Source: DAOUAT01 sp964551735 (GTDB lineage: Bacteria > Chloroflexota > Anaerolineae > CG2-30-64-16). Taken from it: DNA of 64,000 nt. Numbering within the stretch: the stretch's first letter is position 1; each line of letters starts with the position of its first letter. The stretch covers positions 124,001 to 188,000 of the forward strand of contig CAZKEF010000004.1 in the NCBI GenBank assembly GCA_964551735.1, written 5' to 3'. The notes beneath the pieces were generated by a model. It did no database searches, was not told where the DNA came from, and saw nothing but the letters and a program-made list of their open reading frames with translations. Below, one piece after another: positions 16,611 to 24,093 of the stretch. Both the position numbers and the translations under genes were made by a program.

Positions 16611-16883
16611 TCATTTCTGTCCCCAATAACGACGCTCATTCGGCTCCATGTCGCGCGCCGAAAGCACTTTCACCTGCCGCCCCTCCCACACGAAGACGAC
16701 GAAAAGGTAGCGCCCATCATTCGAGCGACCATACAACAGGTACTTGCCCGACGAAGCTCGCCGCACCTTATACGGTTTGTTGGAGAAGGCTTCCTCGGCC
16801 TCCTCCGGGTCAACGTTGTCCTTTTCGATGAGCTTCTCGATCACCCAGTCGAGCCAAATAAAACCTTCGATAGATCGTTCCAT
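16611..16883 (-). CDS. brnT: BrnT-type ribonuclease toxin
   Basis: 90 residues with the BrnT (RelE-like) pattern: IEGFIWLDWVIEKLIEK, DPEEAEEAFSNKPYKV, GRYLFVVFVWEGRQVKVLSARDM and a final RRYW. BrnT is an RNase that inhibits translation. The antitoxin gene begins 10 bp past its end. Together they border the retroelement on its left side. Confidence 0.85.
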   Translation of the reverse strand: MERSIEGFIWLDWVIEKLIEKDNVDPEEAEEAFSNKPYKVRRASSGKYLLYGRSNDGRYLFVVFVWEGRQVKVLSARDMEPNERRYWGQK

Positions 16884-16897
16884 CGGTATTCTCGTAT

Positions 16898-16929
16898 ATA
16901 CATTGTATGACTAATGCCCGAATTGTCAA
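16898..16929 (-). promoter_or_regulatory. BrnTA promoter and operator
   Basis: Minus strand TTGACA (16929-16924), a 16-bp spacer and TACAAT (16907-16902). The 11-bp palindrome ATACATTGTAT (16898-16908) covers the -10 box, a fitting site for repression by BrnA. The rest of the gap 16930-17028 shows nothing. Confidence 0.65.
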
Positions 16930-17028
16930 ATACGCCAACGAATCCGCCGGATTGACCGAATCCCTTCGCCGCCGCGGCAAGATTCGATAAATCCCGCTGA
17001 TTCGTTGTCATATCTTGCACCGTCTCCC

Positions 17029-18105
17029 TCACCGCCCCAGCTTCCCCCGCACGCGGGCGATGTTGGCGGCCAACAATCTCCGGCGCAGGCCCCAGGTATC
17101 GCCGTAACGCACGTGGTTGATCCAGCCCTGCACACTGGCGTCCAGCTCCGCAAAAGAAATGCGGCCGGCCCGAAACAGATCGAGGTTCTGCGCAAACCGG
17201 CGAGCAAAGTTTACCACGTTGCGCCGTTTCAGCAAACGGTGGGTAGGGTAGACGACGAAACCGAGCCAGGGGATGCCGGACGCGACCGGCTGCACCTGCG
17301 CGGCTGATTCGTGCACCGTCAGACGCATCCCGGCCAGGAATTCGAGCAGTGCTTCTTTCCACTCCCAAAGCTGCCGCTTCTCGTCGGCAAAGAGCGCGAA
17401 GTCATCCACATAGCGCAGGTACGCCGGGCAGCCCAGCTCCTTGACCACGCACCAATCCAGCGCGTTCATGTAGACGTTCGACCAGAACTGGGACGTGAGG
17501 TTGCCGATGGGCAGGCCGCGGGGACAGAGCGCAGCGAACAGGTCGTCGCCGGGGAAGTACACCATATCGTATTCATCCGCCAGCACGCCCGCGCCGCTGG
17601 CGAGGATCGCATCCACCAGCCACAGCACGTCCGCGTCCTGCACGACCTCGGCGACGGCGCTGCGCAGGATGGCGTGATCCAGGGACGGGAAGTGCTGCAC
17701 CACATCCAAACGCAGCACGTAGCGGTAGCGCCGGGCGAATTCCTGCAGCCGGTCAACGGCCCGGTGCGTACCCTTGCCGATCCGGTTGGCGTAGCTGTCG
17801 TGGATGAAGCGCGCCTCGAACAGCGGCTCGATAACGTTGCACAGCGCATGATGCACAACCCGGTCGCGAAACGGCGCGGCGCTGATTTTGCGGCGTTTCG
17901 GCTCGTGGATGGTAAAGTGGGTGTAAGGGCCGGGCCGGTAGGTCTTGGCGCGCAGCTCGGCCTGGAGCTCCACCAGCCGATCGGCGACCTGGAGCTCGAA
18001 CCGGGCGACGCTGGTCCCGCCCCGCTTGCCCCTGGCGGCTTTACGGTAGGCCAGCCAGAGGTTATCCCATTCGGTGATGGAGGCGTACATGGAGGAGATG
18101 GTCAT
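17029..18105 (-). CDS. Reverse transcriptase of a diversity-generating retroelement
   Basis: 358 residues. DGR-type RT features appear in order: NLWLAYRKAARGKRG (15-29), SAAPFRDRVVHHAL (75-88), KGTHRAVDRLQEF, GLPIGNLTSQ (197-206) and the active-site YVDD (232-235). DGR reverse transcriptases copy the template repeat RNA with adenine-specific errors, and the cDNA replaces the variable repeat. Unlike group II intron proteins there is no maturase or HNH part. ATG 18105 matches the usual N-terminus of the family. This start overlaps the divergent avd start by 17 bp, which is unusual. Identification as a DGR RT is strong because the template and variable repeats are present nearby. Confidence 0.95.
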   Translation of the reverse strand: MTISSMYASITEWDNLWLAYRKAARGKRGGTSVARFELQVADRLVELQAELRAKTYRPGPYTHFTIHEPKRRKISAAPFRDRVVHHALCNVIEPLFEARFIHDSYANRIGKGTHRAVDRLQEFARRYRYVLRLDVVQHFPSLDHAILRSAVAEVVQDADVLWLVDAILASGAGVLADEYDMVYFPGDDLFAALCPRGLPIGNLTSQFWSNVYMNALDWCVVKELGCPAYLRYVDDFALFADEKRQLWEWKEALLEFLAGMRLTVHESAAQVQPVASGIPWLGFVVYPTHRLLKRRNVVNFARRFAQNLDLFRAGRISFAELDASVQGWINHVRYGDTWGLRRRLLAANIARVRGKLGR

Positions 18106-18433
18106 TTTCCCGCGAACATACGATCTGTTGAGCTGGCTGCTGCCGCGCACCATGCGGTTCCCGGCCGCGCAACGCTTCGTGGTGACGAAACGGTTGCAGG
18201 ATGCAGCCCTGGACTTCCAGGAGACGATTTTCGTGGCGAACGCGCACAGCGGACGCCAGCGATTATCGCACCTGCTGGACGCGGACGCGCACCTGAACAA
18301 GCTGCGGCTCTACCTGCGGCTGGCGCAGCAGTGGGAGTGGATCAACCACGGGCAATACGAGCACGTGAGCAAGATGGTGGCCGAGATCGGCCGGCTGCTG
18401 GGCGGGTGGATCAAGCAGACGCGCGGCGGGTGA
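18089..18433 (+). CDS. avd: Avd accessory protein of the DGR
   Basis: 114 residues, four-helix-bundle family. Typical Avd segments: FPRTYDLLSWLLPRTMRFP, QRFVVTKRLQDAALDF, ADAHLNKLRLYLRLAQ and YEHVSKMVAEIGRLLGGW. In studied elements Avd forms a positively charged pentamer that binds the RT and template RNA and is needed for cDNA synthesis. ATG 18089 follows GGAGG by 5 nt; ATG 18098 is the alternative. Unlike most DGRs, avd lies on the strand opposite to the RT, template repeat and target gene. Confidence 0.93.
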   Translation: MEEMVIFPRTYDLLSWLLPRTMRFPAAQRFVVTKRLQDAALDFQETIFVANAHSGRQRLSHLLDADAHLNKLRLYLRLAQQWEWINHGQYEHVSKMVAEIGRLLGGWIKQTRGG

Positions 18434-18436
18434 TAT

Positions 18437-18469
18437 AGAAGTTCGATTTCTCCAAGAAATCGAACTTCT
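18437..18469. repeat. Perfect 15-bp hairpin after avd
   Basis: AGAAGTTCGATTTCT (18437-18451), loop CCA, AGAAATCGAACTTCT (18455-18469), starting 3 bp past the avd stop. No T run follows, so it may be a repeat or a transcript-end hairpin. Confidence 0.7.
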
Positions 18470-18543
18470 GGGGGCGGGGCGCCAACGCGCCCCATGCTTT
18501 GATATACGCCTGACGCCAGCGGCGCCCCCGTACCGCCAGGGAA

Positions 18544-18753
18544 CGGCTGAAGCCGTTACTACGAACATCAACGTGTTCGTAGTGGCGGCTTTAGCCGCTG
18601 CGTGCAGACCAGGCCAGCCCGGCGCCTTTCTTCTCCTTCGCCTCGGTCGGCGGACCACTTGTTCGAGGTGAGCCGACATTGCCGGAACCGGACCGGCTGT
18701 GGTGGGCCGGCCGGCCGCGGGGTGCGCCAACGACTAAAGTCGTTACTACGAAC
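18544..18753. repeat. ACTACGAAC palindromes beside the template repeat
   Basis: CGGCTGAAGCCGTTACTACG (from 18544) faces TCGTAGTGGCGGCTTTAGCC (to about 18596) as a large imperfect hairpin. A third arm, CGACTAAAGTCGTTACTACG, starts at 18731. They lie between avd and the template repeat, 32 bp from its edge at the closest point. No gene is seen in 18434-18784. Confidence 0.7.
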
Positions 18754-18784
18754 GCGCCCCGCCAGAGAAGGGACGGAAGAAAGT

Positions 18785-18908
18785 GGACGCCGCCACCACC
18801 ACCACCCGAAACCCGATGTTGTCGTTACGGTTGTTGTTCCAGTTCCTGTTGCGGGCGAGCGCCGAGGCGTTGTCTACATTGTTGTTCCACGAGCCGCCCC
18901 GCAGCACG
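18785..18908 (-). other. DGR template repeat (TR)
   Basis: 124 bp, aligned without gaps to 19151-19274. Read on the minus strand it would encode a VLRGGSWNNNVDNASALAR-like end in which most variable codons are AAC (Asn), as expected for a template exposing adenines. The 5' part and the GC-rich 3' part (a GTGGTG run, then GCGGCGTCC) are identical to the target. The sequence outside 18785-18908 does not match the target gene, so this is not a second gene copy. Confidence 0.97.
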
Positions 18909-19138
18909 TCTCCGGGCCGCCTGACCCGTGAACCACGGGCGCAAGAAGTATACCACACATTCAGGAAGTCTTGGAGCACGAAGGACGCGAAGCGTGGTGT
19001 GCTGTCTTCGTGGACTTCGTGTCACTTCGTGTCTTCGCGGCGCTTCGACCTTCGCGATCCAAACCCGGCGCGCGTTGGGGGGCGTAGCCCCCCAAACCCC
19101 CCACCAGAGATCAGAGTTCAGAGCCACAGAGCGCAGAG
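18909..19138. other. Gap between TR and the variable protein gene
   Basis: No gene. Contains CACGAAGGACGCGAAGCG facing CTTCGTGTCTTCGCGG-like sequence (about 18979-19052) and the small palindrome TTGGGGGGCGTAGCCCCCCA (19076-19095). The latter could act as a hairpin between the target gene end and the TR transcript. Confidence 0.5.
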
Positions 19139-22100
19139 CTAGGAAAAGGGGGACGCCGCCACCACCACCACCCGAAACCCGAAGTTGCCGAAACGGTCGC
19201 TGTACCAGAACCAGTGACGGGCGAGCGCCGAGGCGTTGACTACATTGTCGTTCCACGAGCCGCCCCGCAGCACGCGGTTTGCGGTTCCAGTTTCCAGAAA
19301 GTTATCTGGCTTGTCATATTCGTTCAGGCACCACTCCCAGATGTTGCCGCTCATATCAAGCACGCCGTAGGGCGACGCGCCCTGGGGATACATGCCGACC
19401 GCGCTGGTTTTTTGCAGATAGTGCGGGCCAACCTTCGAGCTACCGTAAGTTTCATCTATGTTGGCGTAACCCTGCTGGTACTCCGGCCCCCAGGGATATT
19501 GCCGGCCGTCACGCCCGCGCGCCGCCTTCTCCCACTGCCACTCGGTCGGCAAGGTGATTTTCCAGCCCTGGCTTTGAGCCAACCCTGGCGGCAGCAGGCC
19601 TGGACGCTCCTTCGCCTGCGCCGTCAGCCAGCGGCAGAACGCGATCGTGTCGTACCAACTCACGCGTTCTCGCGGATGATTCCAATATGGGAAGCGTTGC
19701 TCACCGGGCGCGTCGCGATGTCCATCCGGCGCCGCTAATCGGGTCGGTTTCTCCCACCAAACGGGATTACGGAAGCCGTCCGCCGCGTCCAGGAAAACCT
19801 GGAACTGGGCGTAGGTGATCGGGTATTTGGCGATCCAGAAGTCCGGCGCGGTGCGGCGCTCGTTCTTCTGATAGATGAACTCGCCGTCATCCGGGATCTT
19901 CACCCAGACGATGTCGGGCAGGCCGTTTTTCACGCCGACGCCGGGGCGCGGGTCGTGGCCGGGGAATGGATCGTTGCCCAGTAGTTTGCCGGCAATGTCG
20001 CGCCGTTCGGGAGAGAGGGTTTGATCGGTCAAGATGATCTTTGTAGCTTCAAGAAGCTGCGGCAAACTCTTGCGCGCGGCCGAAACCCACTCCGCCTCAT
20101 CGAAATCCGGCTCGGACTCAATGGTCTGCGCACACAGCTTGTGTCTTTCAGCAACCTGCACGGCCAGCAAGGCCGTCTCTGGGAACTGTTGCTCCTTGAC
20201 CAATGGACGGCACAGGCCGCCTAGCAGCAACCAGAACTCCCGGCATCGCTCCCTGGCCAATAGCTCATCGGCGGCTAACTGCACTACGTTGGCCCACAGG
20301 TCAGGCTGTTGGCCGGCTCGCTCAATGAGACCCTGCGGAAAACAGCGATCAGGTGAAACCGGCGGTTTGCGCTCTGCCGGTTTGTCGTGCGTCAATTCGC
20401 AGGCGGCCAGGTGCTCTTGAAAGCTGCGATGAATGAAATGGAATTCTTGGGGCGCGGATGACACCAGGATGCCGACGTGCTGAGATAAATAGTCGAGCAG
20501 GTCTTCAGCGAAAACACGCACCCCGGCCTTGTACAGCAAATCGGCTAACAACCCACCACTGAAGACTGTCGTATCCTGGTCCGGCGCGCTTTGGCCTTGC
20601 ACACTGCACGCCAACGACTCCAACACGGCACGCAAGCTCGGCACATCAAGCGCCAGTTTCTCAATCACCGAAGGATCTGGTGCCCGCCGCCGGGTCCAAC
20701 GACCGAGCAGGAGATCCACTGCCTTCCGATACAGCCCGGCTTCGGTCTGCGGCAGATCACGCGGCTCGCCGTTTGGATCGAGCCACAACCCGACCAACAT
20801 CGTGAAAAACAACGGGTTCGCGCGCATACTCGGCTTGATCTGGGCGCGCTTGACCGCCTCAATGAATTTATCAGCTTCCTGCGCTGCGTCGGCCGGCTTG
20901 ACTTTGGAGAAGAGCGCCAAGGCCAACTCATGCAGTCGCCCCAATGACAATGGGCGCAACTCGGCACGGCCGAACCCTTCCAACGCCCAGTCCCCGCGGC
21001 GGTAGGCATGGGGCCGGCTGGTGATGATGATGCGCAGGCCCGGATACGCGGCGACCAGGGACGCTACCAGGGATTTGATCTGGCGTTGCCGCCGTTTGTC
21101 TGCTCCTTGGGGCACTTCATCCAGGCCATCTAACAACAAGAGCGCCTGTCCTGAAGCAAAAGCCTGCTGCAACTCCCCCAGCAACCCGGCCAAATCGTCA
21201 GCCAAGGTGTGCTGGCGCACATAGCGCCAGAAATCGTCGCAAGAAGGCAGCGGGGTTGGTTGCGTCGGGTCGGCCGGCAATGCGGCAAACGCATGGCGCA
21301 CCAGCTCCCGCAACTCGACGTAGATGGGGGTATAGGTATCCAGCAACCAATCGCGCAAAGCAGCCAGGTTCGCGTTGGCGGGCACGTCTTTGTCGCCATG
21401 CCGATGGCGCAGCTCGCCCGCCAGGCACAAGGCCAGGTGGCGCAGAAAGCTGCTCTTGCCGCTACCGGGATCGCCCAAGAGCACGAATCGCTCCTGCACG
21501 CTGGCCGCGTCGTGGGCTTCCATGAACCACGGGTGGTCATCATCCTTGGTTTCTTTACCAGCGCTGCGGCGCTCGGTGATTGTGCGCTGGATGCCGTTGA
21601 CGATCTGTTGTAAGCCATCCTCGCCAACGCCCAGCTCCGGCCAGACGCGCAGCTTCTCCGGTCGCTCCAACGCAGCTGCCATCGCTACGGCCTCGACGGC
21701 ATCTATCTGTGCTCGCCGGACGTCCCGTTTCAGGGCTTCAACCTGTTCTTGCTTCGCCCACCAGTCCACGATCACATGATCTTGGGTTTTGACCACCACC
21801 TCGAAGTCCACCTGCAGCGGCACATAGATATCCAGCAGTCTGATTTCTTCATCGCGGTCTTCCAACATATCGGCCAGACTGACATTGGCCCAGGGTTTGC
21901 CGAAGAGACGACGCAGGTAGGCCAAGTGCGCAGGCGAAAGGGCCGGTGCCGGCGCGGCAGGTTGTGCCGCTGCCGGCGGAGCCGCCGCTGGTATAGATGC
22001 AGCGTTCGGCCGCGGTTGCGGGGGCAGCTCGCGCCAATCATCGCCGGTCAGCGTATCGAACCCCCACTCCTCCACCAACACCTGCCAGAGCTCCTCGAAG

Positions 22101-22363
22101 CGTTCCGCATCCGGCCTCACGTGCAGCCTGTCCCACAGATAGCCCTTGAACCGTGCCTGGTGCGTTTTCGGCGGGCGACTGAGGCCCGTTTCCCAGGCCG
22201 AGACGATGTCATAACGGCTGACGCCAAAGAACTCAGCCGCCTCCTCCAGGGTGAGGAGCTTGGGGCCAACCTCTGGGGCGCGCAGGTCGCGCAGGAAGTT
22301 GAGGCGTTCGGGGTGTTTCACCCTGGGTTCAGGGTATTTCGACGCCGGTTTGCGAGCGGGCAT
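19139..22363 (-). CDS. DGR variable protein: HTH - NACHT NTPase - FGE/CLec domain
   Basis: 1074 residues, no signal peptide or membrane segment. An HTH-like region (LTLEEAAEFFGVSRYDIVSAWETG, 37-60) is followed by a Pro/Ala linker (about 112-142). A NACHT ATPase comes next, with Walker A GDPGSGKSS (297-305), Walker B ALLLLDGLDE (407-416) and sensor IIITSRPHAY, then a helical part. From about residue 840 there is a formylglycine-generating-enzyme-type C-type-lectin fold (IVWVKIPDDGEF, RVSWYDTIAFCRWL, LPTEWQWEKAARG, GNIWEWC). The last 40 residues are the variable repeat. NACHT proteins are switch ATPases that oligomerise on ligand binding; here the diversified end would be the sensor. ATG 22363 has GGAGG upstream. 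No C-terminal effector is visible. Confidence 0.95.
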   Translation of the reverse strand: MPARKPASKYPEPRVKHPERLNFLRDLRAPEVGPKLLTLEEAAEFFGVSRYDIVSAWETGLSRPPKTHQARFKGYLWDRLHVRPDAERFEELWQVLVEEWGFDTLTGDDWRELPPQPRPNAASIPAAAPPAAAQPAAPAPALSPAHLAYLRRLFGKPWANVSLADMLEDRDEEIRLLDIYVPLQVDFEVVVKTQDHVIVDWWAKQEQVEALKRDVRRAQIDAVEAVAMAAALERPEKLRVWPELGVGEDGLQQIVNGIQRTITERRSAGKETKDDDHPWFMEAHDAASVQERFVLLGDPGSGKSSFLRHLALCLAGELRHRHGDKDVPANANLAALRDWLLDTYTPIYVELRELVRHAFAALPADPTQPTPLPSCDDFWRYVRQHTLADDLAGLLGELQQAFASGQALLLLDGLDEVPQGADKRRQRQIKSLVASLVAAYPGLRIIITSRPHAYRRGDWALEGFGRAELRPLSLGRLHELALALFSKVKPADAAQEADKFIEAVKRAQIKPSMRANPLFFTMLVGLWLDPNGEPRDLPQTEAGLYRKAVDLLLGRWTRRRAPDPSVIEKLALDVPSLRAVLESLACSVQGQSAPDQDTTVFSGGLLADLLYKAGVRVFAEDLLDYLSQHVGILVSSAPQEFHFIHRSFQEHLAACELTHDKPAERKPPVSPDRCFPQGLIERAGQQPDLWANVVQLAADELLARERCREFWLLLGGLCRPLVKEQQFPETALLAVQVAERHKLCAQTIESEPDFDEAEWVSAARKSLPQLLEATKIILTDQTLSPERRDIAGKLLGNDPFPGHDPRPGVGVKNGLPDIVWVKIPDDGEFIYQKNERRTAPDFWIAKYPITYAQFQVFLDAADGFRNPVWWEKPTRLAAPDGHRDAPGEQRFPYWNHPRERVSWYDTIAFCRWLTAQAKERPGLLPPGLAQSQGWKITLPTEWQWEKAARGRDGRQYPWGPEYQQGYANIDETYGSSKVGPHYLQKTSAVGMYPQGASPYGVLDMSGNIWEWCLNEYDKPDNFLETGTANRVLRGGSWNDNVVNASALARHWFWYSDRFGNFGFRVVVVAASPFS
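19151..19274 (-). other. DGR variable repeat (VR)
   Basis: Codes for about residues 1031-1071 of the NACHT/FGE protein. Against the template there are 14 differences: 13 at template adenines on the coding strand (8 A-to-T, 4 A-to-G, 1 A-to-C) and one silent C-to-T in an Arg codon. Eleven residues change (for example N-to-Y, N-to-F, R-to-W, D-to-V). The unchanged GC-rich 3' end is where the initiation-of-homing sequence is expected. Confidence 0.97.
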
Positions 22364-22436
22364 GGGGCGGCCTCCGCACGATAACGGGTGGAATACCGGT
22401 TCGGATACCGGGTTTTCGGTAGACAACCTGTTACGA

Positions 22437-22465
22437 ATTCTACAATAATACAGACGCTTAAGCAA
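22437..22465 (-). promoter_or_regulatory. Predicted promoter of the variable protein gene
   Basis: Minus strand TTGCTT (22465-22460), a 17-bp spacer and TAGAAT (22442-22437), giving a leader of about 65 nt to ATG 22363. The leader holds ATACCGG-type boxes at 22393 and 22405, and a palindrome with the same core lies just upstream at 22478. Confidence 0.5.
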
Positions 22466-22477
22466 ACCGATTGGACA

Positions 22478-22495
22478 GGCAATACCGGTATTGCC
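22478..22495. promoter_or_regulatory. Perfect 18-bp palindrome with ATACCGGTAT core
   Basis: GGCAATACCGGTATTGCC reads the same on both strands. Half-related boxes ATACCGGT (22393-22400) and ATACCGGG (22405-22412) lie on the other side of the promoter. The site sits between the target gene and the divergent small gene at 22524, so it is a candidate operator, possibly for the HTH of the target protein itself. Confidence 0.6.
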
Positions 22496-22523
22496 CCTTC
22501 ACACACAAGAAAGGGGCCATCAC

Positions 22524-22775
22524 ATGAACGCTGAAGTGATCTTCTGGGGCTTGATCGTCGCCGGGTTCATCCCGTGGTGGGTGAGCCGGCGCATGGTGGA
22601 AACTCGTGTGCGGGGGCGTCGCCGCACGGACGTGGAATGGCGCGTGCAGGCCATCTTCTGGCGATTGACGGTGCGGCGCAGCGATCGCCGCCGCCATGCC
22701 TGGCAGTTGAGCGTCCCGCTGATCCGCCGGTCGGCGGATGCAATCTGGGCCGCGGTGCGGAAGTTGGTGCAGTAA
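22524..22775 (+). CDS. Small hypothetical protein with one membrane segment
   Basis: 83 residues. MNAEVIFWGLIVAGFIPWWV at the N-terminus can span the membrane; the rest is rich in Arg and Trp and probably cytoplasmic. AAAGGGG 7 nt before ATG 22524 supports translation. It is divergent from the variable protein and shares its intergenic palindrome. No family is recognised; a membrane-facing partner or effector of the NACHT protein is speculation. Confidence 0.5.
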   Translation: MNAEVIFWGLIVAGFIPWWVSRRMVETRVRGRRRTDVEWRVQAIFWRLTVRRSDRRRHAWQLSVPLIRRSADAIWAAVRKLVQ

Positions 22776-22844
22776 GGGTCAAGGCATATGACAGCGAACA
22801 CCTGCGGGGCAAGTGCAGGCCTTCGCTGTCATATCCGCGTCGCT

Positions 22845-23177
22845 TCACCCGCGTCGCAACCGCCGATCCATGCCCAGGGCGAAAAGCAGCGCGGCCTCAA
22901 TGGCGTCCAGCCTGCTTTCGCTCAACACGGCCAGCAACCCGCTGACCTGGGACTTAGTGACTGTCTGCAAGTTATGGAGATTGACCGCACACTCGGTTTG
23001 CAGCCCGTCTTCCGGCCCCAGGCGCACCTGCGAGGGGGTGTCTCGGAGGGTTGTGGTGATCGGCGCGACCGTCACCGAGCCCAGATAACCGATGGCCGAA
23101 TCACGGGCCAGGATCACCGCGGGCCGGCGTTTATCGGGAGGCCCGAACGCAACCCAACGCACTTCGCCGCGTTTCAC
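22845..23177 (-). CDS. MazF/PemK-type endoribonuclease toxin
   Basis: 110 residues from GTG 23177. MazF fold markers: VKRGEVRWVAFGPPDKRRPAVIL at the start, VTVAPITTTLRDTPSQVRL and CAVNLHNLQTVTKSQV. These toxins cut mRNA at short specific sequences. The GTGA overlap with the antitoxin stop shows tight coupling. Confidence 0.9.
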   Translation of the reverse strand: MKRGEVRWVAFGPPDKRRPAVILARDSAIGYLGSVTVAPITTTLRDTPSQVRLGPEDGLQTECAVNLHNLQTVTKSQVSGLLAVLSESRLDAIEAALLFALGMDRRLRRG

Positions 23178-23410
23178 GCGTCCCCCCAATCCTGGATGCT
23201 CGCCCAGTCGGTGATCTCTTCAAGATCCTGTGGCTGAAGGGCAAAGGCGGCGGCATCCTGTCTTTCCATCTGCGCCAAACGAAGACGGAAGAGCGCTTCC
23301 TCAAACGCCTGGCGCGCGAAGCTCGACCGGCTGGTCTTTAGCTCGGTGGCTGCCTGGTCAATCTTCGCCAGGAGGGGCTCCGGCAGTGTGATTTGAACTG
23401 TCTTAAGCAT
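23174..23410 (-). CDS. RHH antitoxin paired with MazF
   Basis: 78 residues. LKTVQITLPEPLLAKIDQAA and SRSSFARQAFEEALF form a ribbon-helix-helix domain; the acidic C-terminus (LEEITDWASIQDWGDA) probably binds the toxin. ATG 23410 is chosen from the conserved MLKTVQITLP start. It is first in the operon, under the promoter at 23445-23473. Confidence 0.85.
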   Translation of the reverse strand: MLKTVQITLPEPLLAKIDQAATELKTSRSSFARQAFEEALFRLRLAQMERQDAAAFALQPQDLEEITDWASIQDWGDA

Positions 23411-23444
23411 CTCCACCCCCAAAATCATGTGGATGTTTATCATC

Positions 23445-23473
23445 ATTATAGCCACTCATAGACCAGGGGTCAA
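23445..23473 (-). promoter_or_regulatory. Promoter of the MazEF-like pair
   Basis: Minus strand TTGACC (23473-23468), 17-bp spacer, TATAAT (23450-23445). Confidence 0.75.
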
Positions 23474-23673
23474 GCCGCGCAACGCAGGTGGCCCTGCCTG
23501 GCAACTGAAGTTGCGGCTACCCTTGCGAAGTCGGCCATCGCCGGCTCGGACGCAGTCCCCTTGATACGACCGCCGATGGCCGGCAGCCGGTGACGCCGGT
23601 GGAATTTCTTGATGAAGTGGAAGCATTGTTAGCCGCGTTGGGGTTGCCGCAGGATTCTTCACGCGGCCGCTTC
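23474..23673. other. Gap with repeat fragments
   Basis: CTGGCAACTGAAGTTGCGGC (23498-23517) and GGCCATCGCCGGC / GCCGATGGCCGGC (about 23534 and 23572) are short palindromes. No credible gene; a plus-strand frame starting near 23590 is judged accidental. Confidence 0.45.
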
Positions 23674-24093
23674 TCATGGCTGCGGCAGCCACTCAACGGC
23701 GACACGATGCTCGACTTTGCGAAACTCAGGGTCGCCGGTCAGCAGGATCGCCGCCAACCCTTCAGCCAGGGCGGCCGCGAACGCGTCAGCATACGCGATC
23801 GCATGGTGCGCTTTGATGTGAGCCGCCGCGAAGGTCTGCCGGCGATCCGCTTCGATGACCTTGATCGGCAACTGGTCTATGGCGGCAATCGCGCGCTGTG
23901 CGGCCGGCAAGCCCTGCTCGCGTTCGGTGATGTAGATCGCCTCGCCGTAATTGATGATGGAAAGGTAGGCTTCGGCCTGTTTGGAGCGCACCGCGGCCAT
24001 GACCGCCTGTACTTGGGCCGCGCCTGGCTCGGCGGCCAGATAGGCCAGCACGGCGAAGCTGTCAAGGACGTAACGCGGCCCCTCACCGCTCAC
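23674..24093 (-). CDS. vapC: PIN-domain toxin VapC
   Basis: 139 residues. PIN acidic residues: VLDSFAVLAYLAAEPGA, the Glu of INYGEAIYI, IAYADAFAAALA and LLTGDPEFRKVE. VapC toxins cleave specific RNAs, often initiator tRNA or rRNA. The start overlaps the end of the AbrB-type antitoxin by 11 bp. Confidence 0.92.
   Translation of the reverse strand: MSGEGPRYVLDSFAVLAYLAAEPGAAQVQAVMAAVRSKQAEAYLSIINYGEAIYITEREQGLPAAQRAIAAIDQLPIKVIEADRRQTFAAAHIKAHHAIAYADAFAAALAEGLAAILLTGDPEFRKVEHRVAVEWLPQP

Noticed and set aside
17029..18105. Group II intron or retron reverse transcriptase
   Set aside because: No maturase or endonuclease domain and no intron ends. The RT carries DGR-type IGNLTSQ, and Avd, TR and VR are present.
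18746..18979. A 77-residue minus-strand reading frame over the template repeat as a gene
   Set aside because: It resembles the target only within 18785-18908. The flanks do not match any gene, and the Asn-rich codons are what a template repeat looks like when translated.
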